The notes: generated by a model from the letters alone, not told the origin. A DNA stretch of 60,000 nt from Takakia lepidozioides (GCA_030704615.1 CM060732.1:31231053-31291052), one strand, 5' to 3'; counted from the stretch's first letter, positions 11,241 through 23,092 are shown. Translations and numbers: made by a program.

Positions 11241-12645
11241 GGAAAATAATTTGGCGTTATGGGTCAATGCACGCTAAGTGATATCATTTCGCGAAATTTT
11301 TGTATATTTTTTGCTCACTTTTATTTTTATTTTTATTTTTTCTTATACTTTTCTTATATTTTTTGATACTTTTGAGGTCTTAAACATATGCTTTAGAGTA
11401 GGTTACACCTTATGCACTTGAAATTATTGAATTTGAGTATGTTATCATCAACTAAAGTATCATGTCCATTTTGGCTTTTGTTTTAGGGAAAAATTCAAAA
11501 TCGGGCAGCCATAAATCCTAGAATACACATTAGATGGTTCTGAAAAATTTTACACTGGTTTTGTAGGTAGGTGATCTAATACTGTACCAAGTTTCAAGCT
11601 CAACAGACCAAATTTGTAAATTTGACCTAAATTTGAAGGTCTCCTATGCATGGGGCGGACATCGCTACAGCTTTGCATAAAAGCATCCAAATTTCATACA
11701 TGGTACAACCTATCTCAAATATACTTTGTGAAAGAGATTCCCTACATTCTCCTCTTTCCAGAAAGTATATATATGATGGTATAAAAATGTAAGGGTTGCA
11801 AGTGTCCATAGCGCGAAGTTGGCATATTGGCAAAATTTCACTAAGTGGACAATACTTTTTGAGCCACTCTAGCATGCAATGACCCTTATTGCACCGTTGG
11901 GGTTTACTTTGGGCCCCACACTTTGTGGCGGGAGTAGATTGGCGCCGGCTGGGTTTTCCTAGGACAATGATTGGAGCCTCGACATGAGAGATATCTAGGA
12001 AAAGGTCTCCGGTTCAAATTTAGTCGTAGGTTCTATGGGAAAAAAATGAGTAGACTTAGATGACTTATATGACATTGGACACTTGGGTCAATGACAAAGG
12101 CTTTCCTGGAACTTGGACGGGTGATATATCAATATGATTGGATATAATACTCCTCAATAAATTCACGGAAAGAAATAAATGGGGTCTTGATATGGGAATA
12201 AATTGGAAAAAAATACATTGGGCCTTCACATGGGGGACGTACTTGGATACATAGGAGACGCACTAAGATACATAGAAGATATTACACTTGGGCTTTAAAT
12301 GACACTTGACACTTGGGCCAACGGCACAGGCTATCCTAGCTACCCTAGTAGATATGAAGTCGGGCCAGAGTCAAAGCCATGTCCAGCCCCAATGGCAATG
12401 TCAGTAGGGCAATGTCGACTTGGCACTATTCGTGCCACTATTCTTCATTTTTTTAGTACAATGTTGTTAGGGCAATGTCGACTTGGTCCGCCACTATTTT
12501 TTATGTCTTAACACATGTCGGTAGGGCAATGTCGTATTTTGCATCCGTATGCAGCTATAGCTATGAAATTTAACCCCCGAGGAGGTCACTCCTTCAATGT
12601 AAACCTTTGTGACCATCTGCGAACAAATGCTATATAGTTGGGGGG
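11241..12645. other. AT-rich non-coding stretch with 3 short direct repeats
   Basis: No gene recognised. TAGGGCAATGTCGACTTGG occurs at 12405 and 12468 and, shortened, at 12522, about 55-63 bp apart. The rest is AT-rich without obvious element ends. Confidence 0.45.
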
Positions 12646-12673
12646 TATTATTATTATTATTATTATTATTATT
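12646..12673. repeat. (TTA)n microsatellite
   Basis: About nine uninterrupted ATT/TTA triplets. Confidence 0.95.
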
Positions 12674-13429
12674 TGGTACCCTTGCATTACATAATAATAC
12701 GGGTCTTTTATAGACACCCTATTTTGAATTATATAAAAAAATGTTTTATTAACACCCAAATTTACTTTAAAGTGTTATATAAAATTCAATTTGAAGGGAG
12801 AACATAAAACAGTAGCAGCACATGCACAACAAACAACAAAAAACATGTATTTTATTCAAGCGGATATGGTCTACTATCGCTCACCAACAAACTCATTCAA
12901 TGAGTCTGCATCATTAATATCTAATACATACAAGTTGTTCTTTGGCTGATAAGTTAAAGTGACAATAGAGATAATGGTATCTACATCTACCCATTTAGAA
13001 TCGATACCCATCATATTTGAGCTTAAGATGAAAATAGTTGTGGCAAGGAGGCCTCTCAAGGCATTGAGAGTTGCAAGGTTCAGGCAGTTTTAACTTTTAA
13101 CAGAAGACGATATCCTATGAAGATTGCCCCTTGGCCATCAAAAGTGCTGGGAAGTGTGGTATTGAAAAATTTGTGAGAAAATGAAGGTCAAGGGTTTTGG
13201 CCAAGTGACTAGTATATTTGTGCAAGTGCAAAATAAGGAAAGTTTCTATCTAGGCTGAAAGTTCCACTGTAGTTATACATGTCTCCAATACTCATTTCAT
13301 CTCTCATATTTTGGGGAGGATATGAATGCTCAAAATGTGCTCGACTTGGATTATCTTGTCACCTATAAAGTACTAGTAAAATGTACTCATAAGACGTTGT
13401 TTGTTGTAGCCTCGTGGCCATTGACTCCG
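12674..13429. other. AT-rich spacer; no gene seen
   Basis: Only short open frames are present, the longest a 61-codon minus-strand frame at 12874-13059 with no recognisable domain. No element ends were identified. Confidence 0.35.
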
Positions 13430-14170
13430 CGCCCAGTTTGAGCGGAACACAAAGGGACAGAACCTACCTCTGTTAGGGGCTAACGTTGGTAGTAAGACTT
13501 ACCTTGGTATAAAACATTGATCGGGTTTTTCCAGATATCCTCTAGAAATCCCTTCACACAAGCATCAATCTGCTATGTGTGGTTTACCCAACTAAGCCCC
13601 AGAAGGGCCTGGGGCTTTGGCTCAGCCTCGAGACTTTCAAAGTTGGTAAACAGAGGTATAGTCACAATTCCCTTGATAGATTTGAGGAGAGCGTCTCTCT
13701 AGTGAGAGAACCCCGGACAGTGAATTAGGAAATGAATATTGTCTTCAGGTTGCCCACACAACGGGCAATTGCACTCTCCCTTTCCTCTGTGCTTCTATTT
13801 GCGATTCAAAGGTAGGCTTCCTGCGCCAATAAGTTTAAATTTCAGTCTAGTGAGTGAGTAGACCCTTGAGGTCATCCATGATGTCCTCCCCCATGTCACA
13901 GACTGGAAGCAAGTTCAGGGAAGTTTTCTGCTTGACTTTATTTTCATCAGACAATTTCATGGCAACAGACATGGCTTTGGACACTACAACCTCTAAGTCA
14001 GATTTATCTAGCAGGGTCAAGACTTGCGGATCTAGATCCAGATCCTTGAGAATGTCTTCTATTCTCTTTTGCCAGGACTTAGCCTGTTTGACAGGGCGGT
14101 CCTATTTCCAAGATATAGAGTCGGTTAACTTTAGGATATCTGGTGTTGGACATATGTGTTAGAGGGCTAT
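13430..14170 (-). pseudogene. C-terminal end of a different LINE ORF2
   Basis: Minus-strand reading gives GECNCPLCGQPEDNIHFLIHC, a Cys-Cys-His-Cys zinc-binding motif of the kind that ends many LINE ORF2 proteins. It is followed by residues such as LEAEPQALLGLVG and by a helical region upstream (QKRIEDILKDLDLDPQVL). At least one frameshift near 13700 and several stops break it. The sequence differs from the two other LINE types in the window. Confidence 0.55.
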
Positions 14171-14284
14171 CTGGGACTTAGACAATTTTACGGGTTCTGT
14201 GGGGTACCCTTAATTTTGCGCAGACTTATGGATGGTAGGCTCAGACCAATAGAGACCTTAGGGGTGATAGACATAGGCCTTAGG

Positions 14285-14482
14285 GGTGGTAGGCAGGCTC
14301 ACACAGTCAGTCATAGGTTTACACAGCCTTACACAGCCTTACACAGCTTGACACAACTTGTCACAGTCTTACACAGTTAGACAGAGCCTCACACAGTCAG
14401 TCATAGCCCGACACAGCCCGACACAGCCCGACACAGCCAGTCACAGTCACAGCCCGACACAGCTTGGTACAGCCCTTCACAG
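14285..14482. repeat. Minisatellite of ~10-bp ACACAGCC units
   Basis: A run of units close to CCGACACAG, CTTACACAG or CAGTCACAG, roughly every 10 bp. The cleanest tandem copies lie at about 14408-14435. Variants give it a mosaic look. Confidence 0.85.
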
Positions 14483-15010
14483 TATATACAGATAACGGTT
14501 ATTATTGGCAGGGAATGACTGTGTGGGAACGACATCTGCAGAGGGAACGTGCATTCTGTCTTAGATGACAGTTAGTTAGTTAGGCGGTTAGAACAGCTTG
14601 TAGGTAGAATAGGCAGAGTAGCAATATGGAGGGGGGTCACTTCTTGGATCACGGTTTTGGGAGATCACGGGAGGAGATCAGGCGGAGAGCAGAAATTTGA
14701 GCGCAAAGATGGAGAGACGATGTGCTGATGCTTGATTCATGCAAGCTGTAGAGATGTACTGTAGAGCAGATTAGAGACACCATGGCTACGGCCTGATACT
14801 TAATAGACATTAATCTGATACATATTTCATGCACACACACTGTGTAGAGAGACCTGAGTGAAGCTGTGGAATGAATGGATGAGTGGATGGAACCTGGTAG
14901 ATTACTGAAGCAATCTGATACTTAATTACAGACAGTAAGGTAACTTGCTAACATGAATGCGAGAAGGAATACAAATAGGAAGCACCCCCATGATACACTA
15001 GTTGTAGGTC
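14483..15010. other. Spacer; no gene seen
   Basis: No reading frame with a recognisable domain and no clear repeat structure. Confidence 0.35.
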
Positions 15011-16440
15011 ATGACTGATTGTTCTGAGCGGGCTGAGTGCTTAGAGATTTCCAACTCTTCTATCTTGGAGTTTCCACCTCGGATAGCTAAGGGATGGGTG
15101 AGTAAAAGCCGCTCGGCATTTGGCGACCATACAGGGGAACTGAGTAAAAAACAACCAGATGTAACAGACATCTGGTGGGATAATGGTGGATAGAGAATTA
15201 AAGAATTTGATGTGAATCAAAGTCCCTGTGAAACTGAAAAAAAAAAGATTGTCCAAACAATTCTTTCAGAGGTTCTTGGAATTGCCAGACGGTTGCAAGG
15301 TATTTTGGTCATCTCTTTTGTTTCAGCAACTCATCCTTAAGAGGGTGCATGATGCTGATCCAGAGTGGGGTCTGGAGAAAGGAGTGATAAAGATTTATCA
15401 AGTGCCCGGTAGAGGGAGAGAAAGTTGGTTACCAACACTGGTTTATTTGATAGCATTGCTATCCATAAAACGAGTGGAGTTTGAAAGCTGGGAGGAACGG
15501 AAAGTGAATGTTTTTACTCATATGCATGAAGAACTTGTACTGTAAAAAATTGAATTCCTAAGGATATCCTGTGGATCAAACTTACACCAAGAACAACTTT
15601 TTAGACGTGCTTGCCATATGGTTATATGGTAACGGAGTCTTCTAGTATAGCCAAGGGCGCAATAAAGCTTGAAAGAATTCCAGACATGTACGAGAGATAC
15701 TACAGAAGAGAGTTTTGGTTACTGCCTCATTAAAGATATCAAAGACATGGGACATGAGTGATGAAAGAGAAGCTAGACTCCACAGATATTTGGCAAAAAG
15801 AGAAAGTTATTTGAAAGCTAATCATCCAGATCTTTGGGAGAGAGGAATAGACATAGGGGAATCATCTGGATCTCTCACACCATTAAGACCAGAGAGTACA
15901 ACACCCATACCGGAAGAACCAAAGTTGGATGCCACTCCTTCTTATTCTTTACAAGAAAGATTAAGGGATTTGGTACAGGAAGAAGATCAGCCACGAGGGG
16001 AAAGATCTGAGGTACATCCCTGGATTAAAGATTTGACAAAAATCTTTGATCAGAGTTGGCATGGAACATCAAAAGCAGGAACTCCAGTTTTTGAAGCACA
16101 AGACAAAGAATGAGAGGATGATGTGGCAGAGCCAATGGAGAGTTCAGACTCTCCAACACCACTTCAGTTGAGTTATATGAGTGAGGAAGAAGAAATCCAA
16201 GAGAAGAACTTGGAAGATGAAGAGTATGAAGAAGTAGACCCAACAGTTGAGGTTGAGACTACAACCAAGACATCCAACCTATTGAACCTGGATCAAGTGG
16301 AGCACTTGGATAACAAGCCAACAAATGTGTCGGCTCAGGGGGATCAGGCGGGCAGCTTGGATCTGGCTCTGGTGGGACAGGGAGTGTGGGAAGTAGTGCA
16401 ACTGGACCTGGGGATACTGCAAGTACATGAGGGCTAGTAG
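15011..16440 (+). pseudogene. Row of gag-like open frames of unknown kind
   Basis: Plus-strand frames run 15011-15193, 15228-15545 and 15715-16437. The last is about 240 codons interrupted by a single TGA at 16111. It is very acidic and low in complexity toward its end (MSEEEEIQEKNLEDEEYEEVD), and its first part is charged and helix-prone (MSDEREARLHRYLAKRESY). Consecutive broken frames of this kind fit a decayed retroelement gag. No zinc knuckle, protease or polymerase motif was seen, so the assignment is a guess. A decayed host gene is the alternative. Confidence 0.35.
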
Positions 16441-16629
16441 TAGGGAGTGCTCAGGGGCCAATACATGGTGAGAGTTCCACCACTACAATAGCATGTCCTC
16501 AAGGACCAACACCAACATGAGGACCAACACCTGTCAGAGGGCAGGGTTTTCTAACAGTCAGGCGTTGTACAAGAGAGTTGAACTTACAAAGTATGTTTTA
16601 GAACATGTGCTAAGTCCAACCACTATTTT

Positions 16630-16870
16630 TGGGACGACGCTACCGCGTGAGCGTGTGAGCGTACGCTCACGCAATGGTGACGTGGCATGAGCGTGAAGCT
16701 GGCGTGGCAAGAGCCTGCTGACATGACGTTAGCCTGTTGATGTGGCAGTCGAGAAGATGACGTGGCATTTGGACAACGTGGCAGACGCCATGTCAACAGA
16801 AACATATTGCGCCTATAGCCGAGGGGCCTATAGCCGTGACATTCATCAGTTTCGTATGCCAACAAAATCC
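16630..16870. repeat. Palindromic TGAGCG repeat with GACGTGGCA motifs (copy 1)
   Basis: GTGAGCGTACGCTCAC (about 16655-16670) is a perfect 16-bp palindrome, with a further GCGTGAGCGT just before it. GACGTGGCA-like motifs and GCCATGTCAACAGAA follow. The same order (palindromic TGAGC block, GACGTGGC, GCCATGTCAAC, CCTATA.CCG) recurs at 48425-48640, and looser forms at 21185-21262 and 49996-50050. This suggests the ends of a small non-autonomous element. Confidence 0.6.
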
Positions 16871-17368
16871 GGATAGGTGTAGTTGGGGAAATTCGAAACA
16901 GTGATGTCACAGTGATGTGGTATGATTGTCTTGCACAGATGTCGATGTCATCATTGTGTAGATCCGACCATACTCCGGATTAGGAACTTCTGTAACACTA
17001 GCTTGAAGCATTCTTGCGGATTCGACCTTGCCGAAGTGTTCTGCGGTTGGAGGGAAACGTCGAACCAGGTTTCCATTCCGTTTAGTTGAATGTAAATGAG
17101 CGTGTGCATGAGGCACTCGAGAACTGCCAGAACTCGAAGCACTTGCACATACAGTGGGTTGTCATGCAAAGGAGAAGCCTAGACATCCTCGAGCATTGCA
17201 ATCTCCTGAGATGTGAGATCTGTCTTCACCTTCACAAACCAAACGCTTGGTGGAGAAGGCTTCATGATCATCAATGTTGGCCTCCAACTGATCCTTAGTC
17301 TATGGCTCTCCCCACTCCTCATACTGCTGCTTGAGAGATCCAATGACTCTCTCTTTGTGCATCTCATC
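16871..17368 (-). other. Decayed sequence beyond the methyltransferase C-terminus
   Basis: Minus-strand reading continues past the methyltransferase stop at 17369 with residues such as VIGSLKQQYEEWGEP and ANIDDHEAFSTKRLVCEGE, in broken frames. It may be the linker to a now-missing polymerase. No reverse transcriptase motif was seen. Confidence 0.3.
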
Positions 17369-18513
17369 TCACATCTGCCATGGGTATTTGCAACCCACGA
17401 TCATGTGCTCGCCCCCACTCACTGCCTCAACCGTCCCGGTTGGGAGGGAGGATGCACTATCTAATGGGAGTGCAGAAGTAGCCATCAATGCTTGTAATCT
17501 CCGTTGCTCAGCCATGCACAAGCCAATGACCCATGTCAAGCAATTTAGATCCATTGCTTGACCCAACACTTGGCGGCGTGATGCCTCTGACAGAGCTGGC
17601 ACATCTGTAGTGCTCGTGGTAAGACCCATTGCCCGCTCTCGCTCATCCGCATTGGGCTCCACCAATTGCTGTAGCACACTATCCCAAATCAATCCAGGAC
17701 CATTGTCTCGAAAAGCATGAGACGAGGGAAAGCTCATGAGCGTAGGCAAAGCCGAACGTGGCTGCCCCACTCGATTGACCACTACCAGAGATGGATGGTC
17801 ATTATGTCGCACCCTCTGTGGTTGTCTCCCTTGGTCCAAAATGCCCTCAACCGTGAGATTGGGTGGCCATTGAATGGAATCGTATGCTCTCTTGAGTAGC
17901 TCTGGTGGTGCAAGATTGGTCCACCACAATTGAGGTCGATGCGCGCATGATCCCACCGCTGCTGCATCCAATAGCACCGCCGATCCAGTCCCAGACCGCA
18001 CACCTAATGCACACTGGCCATACCCCTAGCCCGAGAATCCCCTATAAGAGGAACATTCTCCAAGATATAGCCTAGAGGCTGCACTTGCCTCGTCTGCAAG
18101 TCCCGCAACACTCGCAACATCTCCCAAAACAAATGCGATCGTGCATCATGCAAGCCATTCCCATGACCTACGGGAGAGTGTCATTGGCAAGGCCATCCAG
18201 CTATCACCAAGTCAATGGCACCATGCCGGTCCAAATCATCCGCCCCCAGCAACGTAATGTCTACTAGCAAGGCTTTTTGATACCCTTGAATTGCTGATAG
18301 AGACAACAACTCAGGATACCGGTGTGTGAGCAACACGATGTGGCGTATAGAAATATGTCGAGCTATCTCATCCTTCTCCACATACAAGTACTTGCGTACT
18401 TTAATCCCTGTTTGCAATACTCCTGCAAGCCCAGTGTTCATGCCTCCAAACAAGTCTAGCAAACAAATCCCTGAGTCAAGTGGTTGCAAGGTAATGGGCA
18501 CTATGTCCAAATG
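17369..18513 (-). pseudogene. DNMT3-like cytosine-5 DNA methyltransferase, retroelement-associated, decayed
   Basis: Minus-strand reading shows the C5-methyltransferase motifs in canonical order. Motif I is LLDLFGGMNTGLAG (about 18459-18420) and motif IV is DLVIAGWPCQ with the catalytic Cys (18192-18184). DARSHLFWEMLRVL follows, then motif VI ENV (18052-18060), motif VIII-like HRPQLWWTNL (about 17943-17910), RERAMGL, and motif X-like RRQVLGQAMDLNCLTWVI (about 17575-17523). The G.ATGL-type motif I, DLVI.G.PC and L.ARQRLLG-like end resemble animal DNMT3 and plant DNMT3 enzymes, not chromomethylases. The frame is broken by TGA right after PCQ (18183-18181), TAG near 18007 and a frameshift near 18000. 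A retropepsin-like segment lies upstream on the same strand, so this is probably part of a retrotransposon polyprotein. Enzyme activity is not expected. Confidence 0.85.
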
Positions 18514-19480
18514 AGCTTACTGAGGAGGTCCAGGTGGTGTCACTAAACTCCCCTCACCCACCGATGGAAAGGCCTCCTGCCATGCTTGTTGTACACACTC
18601 GTCTGCTACTTGTTGCAAATTCCCAACCGTACCCCACAGTGGATATATGCACAGGCACACGAGGAAGCAAATCAGCCTTGTATGCCAATTATTTGTCCTC
18701 ATCAGGTGATGGCCTATCATCTGCATGGCTATTGCCCTCCAAGAGCTCACCACCCCAAGCCACCACCCCTGAGAATGCAGCCAATGTGGGCATCATGTTC
18801 TTATGATCCACCGCTACATTCCCAATAAACCGCACTGGGAGCAGTGCACGTCGGCCATCTCCTGACTACCATTCCAGCATGTAGGATGTCATTTCCTCCC
18901 AAAAGTCCAGAGTATATCCCATGGGGTATAACACAACCCCATCAACAAGCACATCGTAGGGCATTGCGTCCGTAACAATGGCTTTAGCTCTCATACAGAG
19001 CCACATGTAAGATGATCTGGCTGCAATCGAATGAAAGAGCTCATGGCGTGTAATCCCTCATGCCTTCTCTGAACCCCCAAAGATGTTTGAATTTGGAAAG
19101 GATAAGGCCCCAAATCCGCCTTTGTAAGGCCCAAGCCTGCAATTGTTGCTTTCTTCAACATCAATAGTTGTGCTCCCGAGTCCAACAAGACCCGCAGTGG
19201 CCTATACCTCCTTCCGGCTAGGCCATCCAATTGAAACACACCATCCTGATTGTCCACAAAGACTACCCCAGGAGTCACCATACTACGCTCAATGGTTGGT
19301 CTAGCTGGCAACTCCTGCAACTTGGTGGCAGGTCGTTGATGGGAGGGCGGAGCGCCGCTCTCCCATGCTATCCTCTGCTAAATAGTCTGCTAAACTAACA
19401 CCCTTAGGTTCTGCCATCCCCGCTCTTTTTCCCTTGTTATGTCTCTCTCTTTATAGCGGTGCCGCCACTTTAGCCATATC
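18514..19480 (-). pseudogene. Retropepsin-like protease and linker upstream of the methyltransferase
   Basis: The minus strand, from about 19440, reads ATKLQELPARPTIERS, then GVFQLDGLAGRRYRPLRVLL followed by DSGAQLLMLKKATIAGLGL. DSG (19182-19174) is the active-site signature of retroviral-type aspartic proteases, and the hydrophobic residues around it fit the fold. A stop near 18999 and a frame change lead into YDVLVDGVVLYPMGYTLDFW (about 18960-18890) and LPVRFIGNVAVDHKNMM, a conserved-looking linker that reaches the methyltransferase. This order, protease then methyltransferase, indicates a gypsy-like polyprotein. Gag and LTRs were not recognised. Confidence 0.65.
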
Positions 19481-20690
19481 TTCACACATAGCCATGGCCG
19501 CCCCCATGCCCCCAGCTCCCGCGTTCTGTGCTGTTGTGCAGCATCCTTCTTGCTTCCCCTCACGTTAAGTTGTCATTTGCTACAACCTACTTCTTGCGCA
19601 TCTGTTAAGCTTTTTACTGAAGTATTTTGCGTGGTTTTCAGCAGATGAGTCTCAGCACAACGTATTCACGAAGTGTTTCCGTGCGCCACACCTCACCTGG
19701 GGGCCTTGCACACTCTAGCAAGTGGTCTCGTGTTTATGCTCTTTCTCATATCGACCTGCACTACATCCACCAAACAAATTGAGTTGATATGTGCTATGCG
19801 TGCAGTTCACTCAAATATATCACATACCACAGACTTGTGCCTGATTCCGCTTGTTACAAATGATCACTACCACCTTGGGCGGCTCACTCTGTGCGAAAGG
19901 CTCTCTAACAACTACTCTATGCATGTTGCGCTTCGTCACTGGTCAACAACACCCGACTCGGAAGCCATCTTCTTGCTCCAAAACGGCCGGTCTCCTTGGG
20001 CTCGTAACGGGCACAAACAGATCGCGCTGCAAGGACCTGCTGGACATGGTCACTGTGAGGCCATCATCACATGCGGACTTATATTAGGTGCCTTTGCTCG
20101 AACTTCCTCGCACTAGAACCATTCGTGTCATTTACCACTGGGGTAACGACTCATTTTGAGTCGTAAAAATCAAAAAACCGGGATCGACTGGAAGTTACAA
20201 ACGATTAGTTACAACAGACGTGGAAGTTGGGTCGGACATCCAATGATTGGAGTGGTAAAGGACGTAGACGCGCGAACAACTGCTCAGCGATTATTGCGAT
20301 TAATGCTGAAGAACCACGTGGCGTAACCAGGCAGGCCGCCCGTGTGTCTGACATTTTGGGTTGACTTTGACTTTTCCCTCCAGATGAGTGGACTGACTCA
20401 CCGGAGCGCGGTGACATCATGTACGCGGATGTGGACGCCGACGTGGCGGCGCCACGATGAGCAGCACTGTTGCCACGTGGCCACGGGCTCGGGGCGTCAC
20501 GTGGTAGTCGACCACATAACTTGCAGTGCTACATGCCCAGTGGCAACTACGACTGCGGAAGTCGGCGCAACCACTGCTTTACTACTTTAAATGAAGTGCT
20601 TGATATTACTTGAACAATCACTCAGTGTGCTTTGAAGTTGTGGTGTTTGTAATGAGCCGACTATTACATATGCATGTAATGCCCTACAAG
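19481..20690. other. Unassigned region upstream of the protease-methyltransferase module
   Basis: A 147-codon plus-strand frame at 19673-20116 has no recognisable domain and no splice context. Several GACGTGGC/CCACGTGG motifs occur at 20360-20520. If the module is a retroelement, its gag and 5' LTR should lie here, but no paired LTR was found by eye. Confidence 0.3.
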
Positions 20691-22380
20691 AGAACTAATC
20701 ATGTAATTAGAAATGCGAAAACAATGAAAGACATGCCATGAAACAAAACGAAATGAAGATGAAATGAAATGAAACAAATGGTACTTTATTACATCTACGG
20801 AAAGCTCAAAGAGCTTATGATACAAAATGAAAAAACCAAAGTAAAAAAGCAGACCAAATTTCGTCCTGATGCACTAAAGCAAAAGACAAACATATGAATG
20901 TGGATATGCTACAATTTCTCCTTGGTTCAAAGTCAGAAGAGCCTCTTCCAGTCTATCTGCCTCACGAAGCATCTTCACATGCCAAGAATGGGTGCCCACA
21001 AGCTGTGCTCACCACGTAGCGACATTCCCATGCAAGGGCTTGGTATGTTAATAACGTCTAAATGGATGCAATGGATAGAAAAGATGGATACAATGGATGT
21101 AAACATCCAGTCTGCATTGCCTTGAAAGGGCTGATCAATCGCGGTAAAAGGTGCCACCTGCGGACATAGGCCCTGCATGTTCGTTCCGACATGCTGACAT
21201 GGCGTGAGCCTGTGCTGGGCTCATGGGCTCCTGGGCTCACAGGCTCATGCCTCCAGGCTCAAGGAATAACAGCCCTCTGCCGCATCCTCCATGAACATTC
21301 TTGCAATAGAGAAAGCAAAAATATCATAAAAACATATATTCACGCATACCAGCATCAGGGTAGACGTTGGGAACAGACATCAGGACTACCACGTCTTTTC
21401 GATGAGGCCTCAAGAAAATATTTCTTTTTGCCAAGAGTGGAGTGACACTCCCTTAGGTTGCACCCCTAGTGGAGTTACCTTCCACCGCGTCATCTGTTTC
21501 CATGTCAAACATATATAGTAACCGTATCAGGGACTGCATCTTCATGATGGTGATGTCAACTCTTCTAGTCATATTGTAATATGAAGTTGTTGAAGAAGTA
21601 TGAATATGACGCATGGAGAGTTAGCCAGGATTCCATGGAAATATGACCATTGGCAGATTGGATACCAACGTCCCGCTGCTGAAGTACAGGGCTTAAGTAG
21701 ACTGTATTAGGGGACTGCATCAGCATGATGTGGTCTCTTCTAGTCATTTTGACATAAGTTGAACTCAGAAGTACTCTGACATTTCAGCAACAAAAAGTCT
21801 ATGAGCAATATAAATCATGATTCTCGAGCATCGAAGCACTTTCAAGACTTCCTCGAGTGGTTTTGGATGACTCTTATGACAATGGCGGAACAGCCAAGGT
21901 GAGTACAGTCCGAAACTTGAGTTCTACATTGCAACATTGAAGATGTTTTGAATGCGTGACCTATCCGGTTATAGCCATATATCCATATAACTTATCACCA
22001 TATATTGTCACGTATCTAGCTTTAGCCAGAAGAAGTGCCAACGGGCCAAGGAACATGGTAGACGGGTAAGTTCATCCTTAGGGTGTATAAACGCTATGTT
22101 TTACTGTATATATAACAGACTTTTACACAGTATTGTTAGATGTTGGTTGTTGGATTGATGGTCACCTAGAAAGAGCTGGAGGAATGATACTTAAGAAGTC
22201 CCAAGTTCAAAATTCCATGGAGGGTCCAATGGCCCTGGATATATACCTCATTGTAAGATAAGTAATTTTGTCAACTTGAACTTAATTTGTTTTCATAGTG
22301 AATTTTTATTCAATTAAAAAAATAAATAAATAACAATGTTATTCCTGGACTTTGGAAAGTCTAGATTTACTTAAAATCGA
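20691..22380. other. Intergenic region with short duplications
   Basis: At 21185-21262 the words GGCTCA and TGAGCC recur many times (degenerate TGAGC family). Two direct copies of GGGACTGCATC..CATGATG..TCTTCTAGTCAT lie at 21532-21578 and 21711-21749. GA-rich AATGAAATGAAAC repeats lie at 20730-20780. No coding sequence was recognised. Confidence 0.4.
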
Positions 22381-23092
22381 GTTGCTATTCAATGCTTCAG
22401 CAAATTCCAGATTAGGCTGTCCTTGAGCGGCAGACCCACCTGTCTACTCAACAGCCCCTTTTCTCTCGCGCCTAGGTGTCCTTCTCCGGGCTCTCCACTA
22501 GCCCCCCAAGTTCGTCGTGCTATCGTCTCACTCGCCGATTTTCCTTGATTGAAACTTGGGTTTACATATTGGATCTCCAGGAAACCGGTTCTGGCTTGAT
22601 GTTCCCCTTCAAGCTGGCCCTGCAATTTGACCCTGGTTTGGATGGATAATTCCAAGTCTCCATTCTTGGATTACACGGTCAACACTATATGTAGCCCAGT
22701 GTTTGTAGTGCAAATCAAACAAGCGGGTTTCCCGTGGGATGCGGGTCTCCTCCCTCCACAACCCAAGTTCAAATTTCACATTCCGGCCTTGAGGTCCTCG
22801 CAGGATCGCTCACAGGATTTGGCCTTAACAGATGGTGGGCAGCCGGCTAGGAATGGGGATATGGCTTCTCACCTGCCAGGACCCTTTGTCTGAATTTTGG
22901 ACAGGAAGCTTCAGTATTCTGACAACACAGTAATCCCAGTCTCTCTAACTTCTCTATCACTTGCAGCGGTCTTTCCCTGTTCCTTTGTCCCTTCCTCAAG
23001 GTCCTGGTCTTGTTGACCAGAGTACCTCTCTGTCTAACCTCCAAAAGACCATGAAGTAGAAGGAAAAACTGGATCTGAAACACGGGACAGAG
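22381..23092 (+). promoter_or_regulatory. Putative 5' leader of SNM1 with acceptor-like site and minimal uORF
   Basis: A pyrimidine tract ending TTGCAG at 22966 looks like a splice acceptor, suggesting an intron in the 5' leader. ATGAAGTAG at 23051-23059 is a two-codon upstream reading frame 42 bp before, and in frame with, the SNM1 start. Its TAG closes the frame, so 23093 is the first usable in-frame ATG. No TATA box was identified. Confidence 0.4.

Noticed and set aside
12000-12030. tRNA-like GGTTCAAAT box B
   Set aside because: No cloverleaf or A box at the right distance. No tRNA or rRNA gene was recognised anywhere in the window.
17369-18513. Functional host DNA methyltransferase
   Set aside because: A stop after PCQ, a second stop and a frameshift break it, there are no introns, and a protease-like segment precedes it.
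19673-20116. 147-codon plus-strand open frame as a gene
   Set aside because: No domain, no splice context, ordinary composition. It may lie in the antisense of a retroelement leader.
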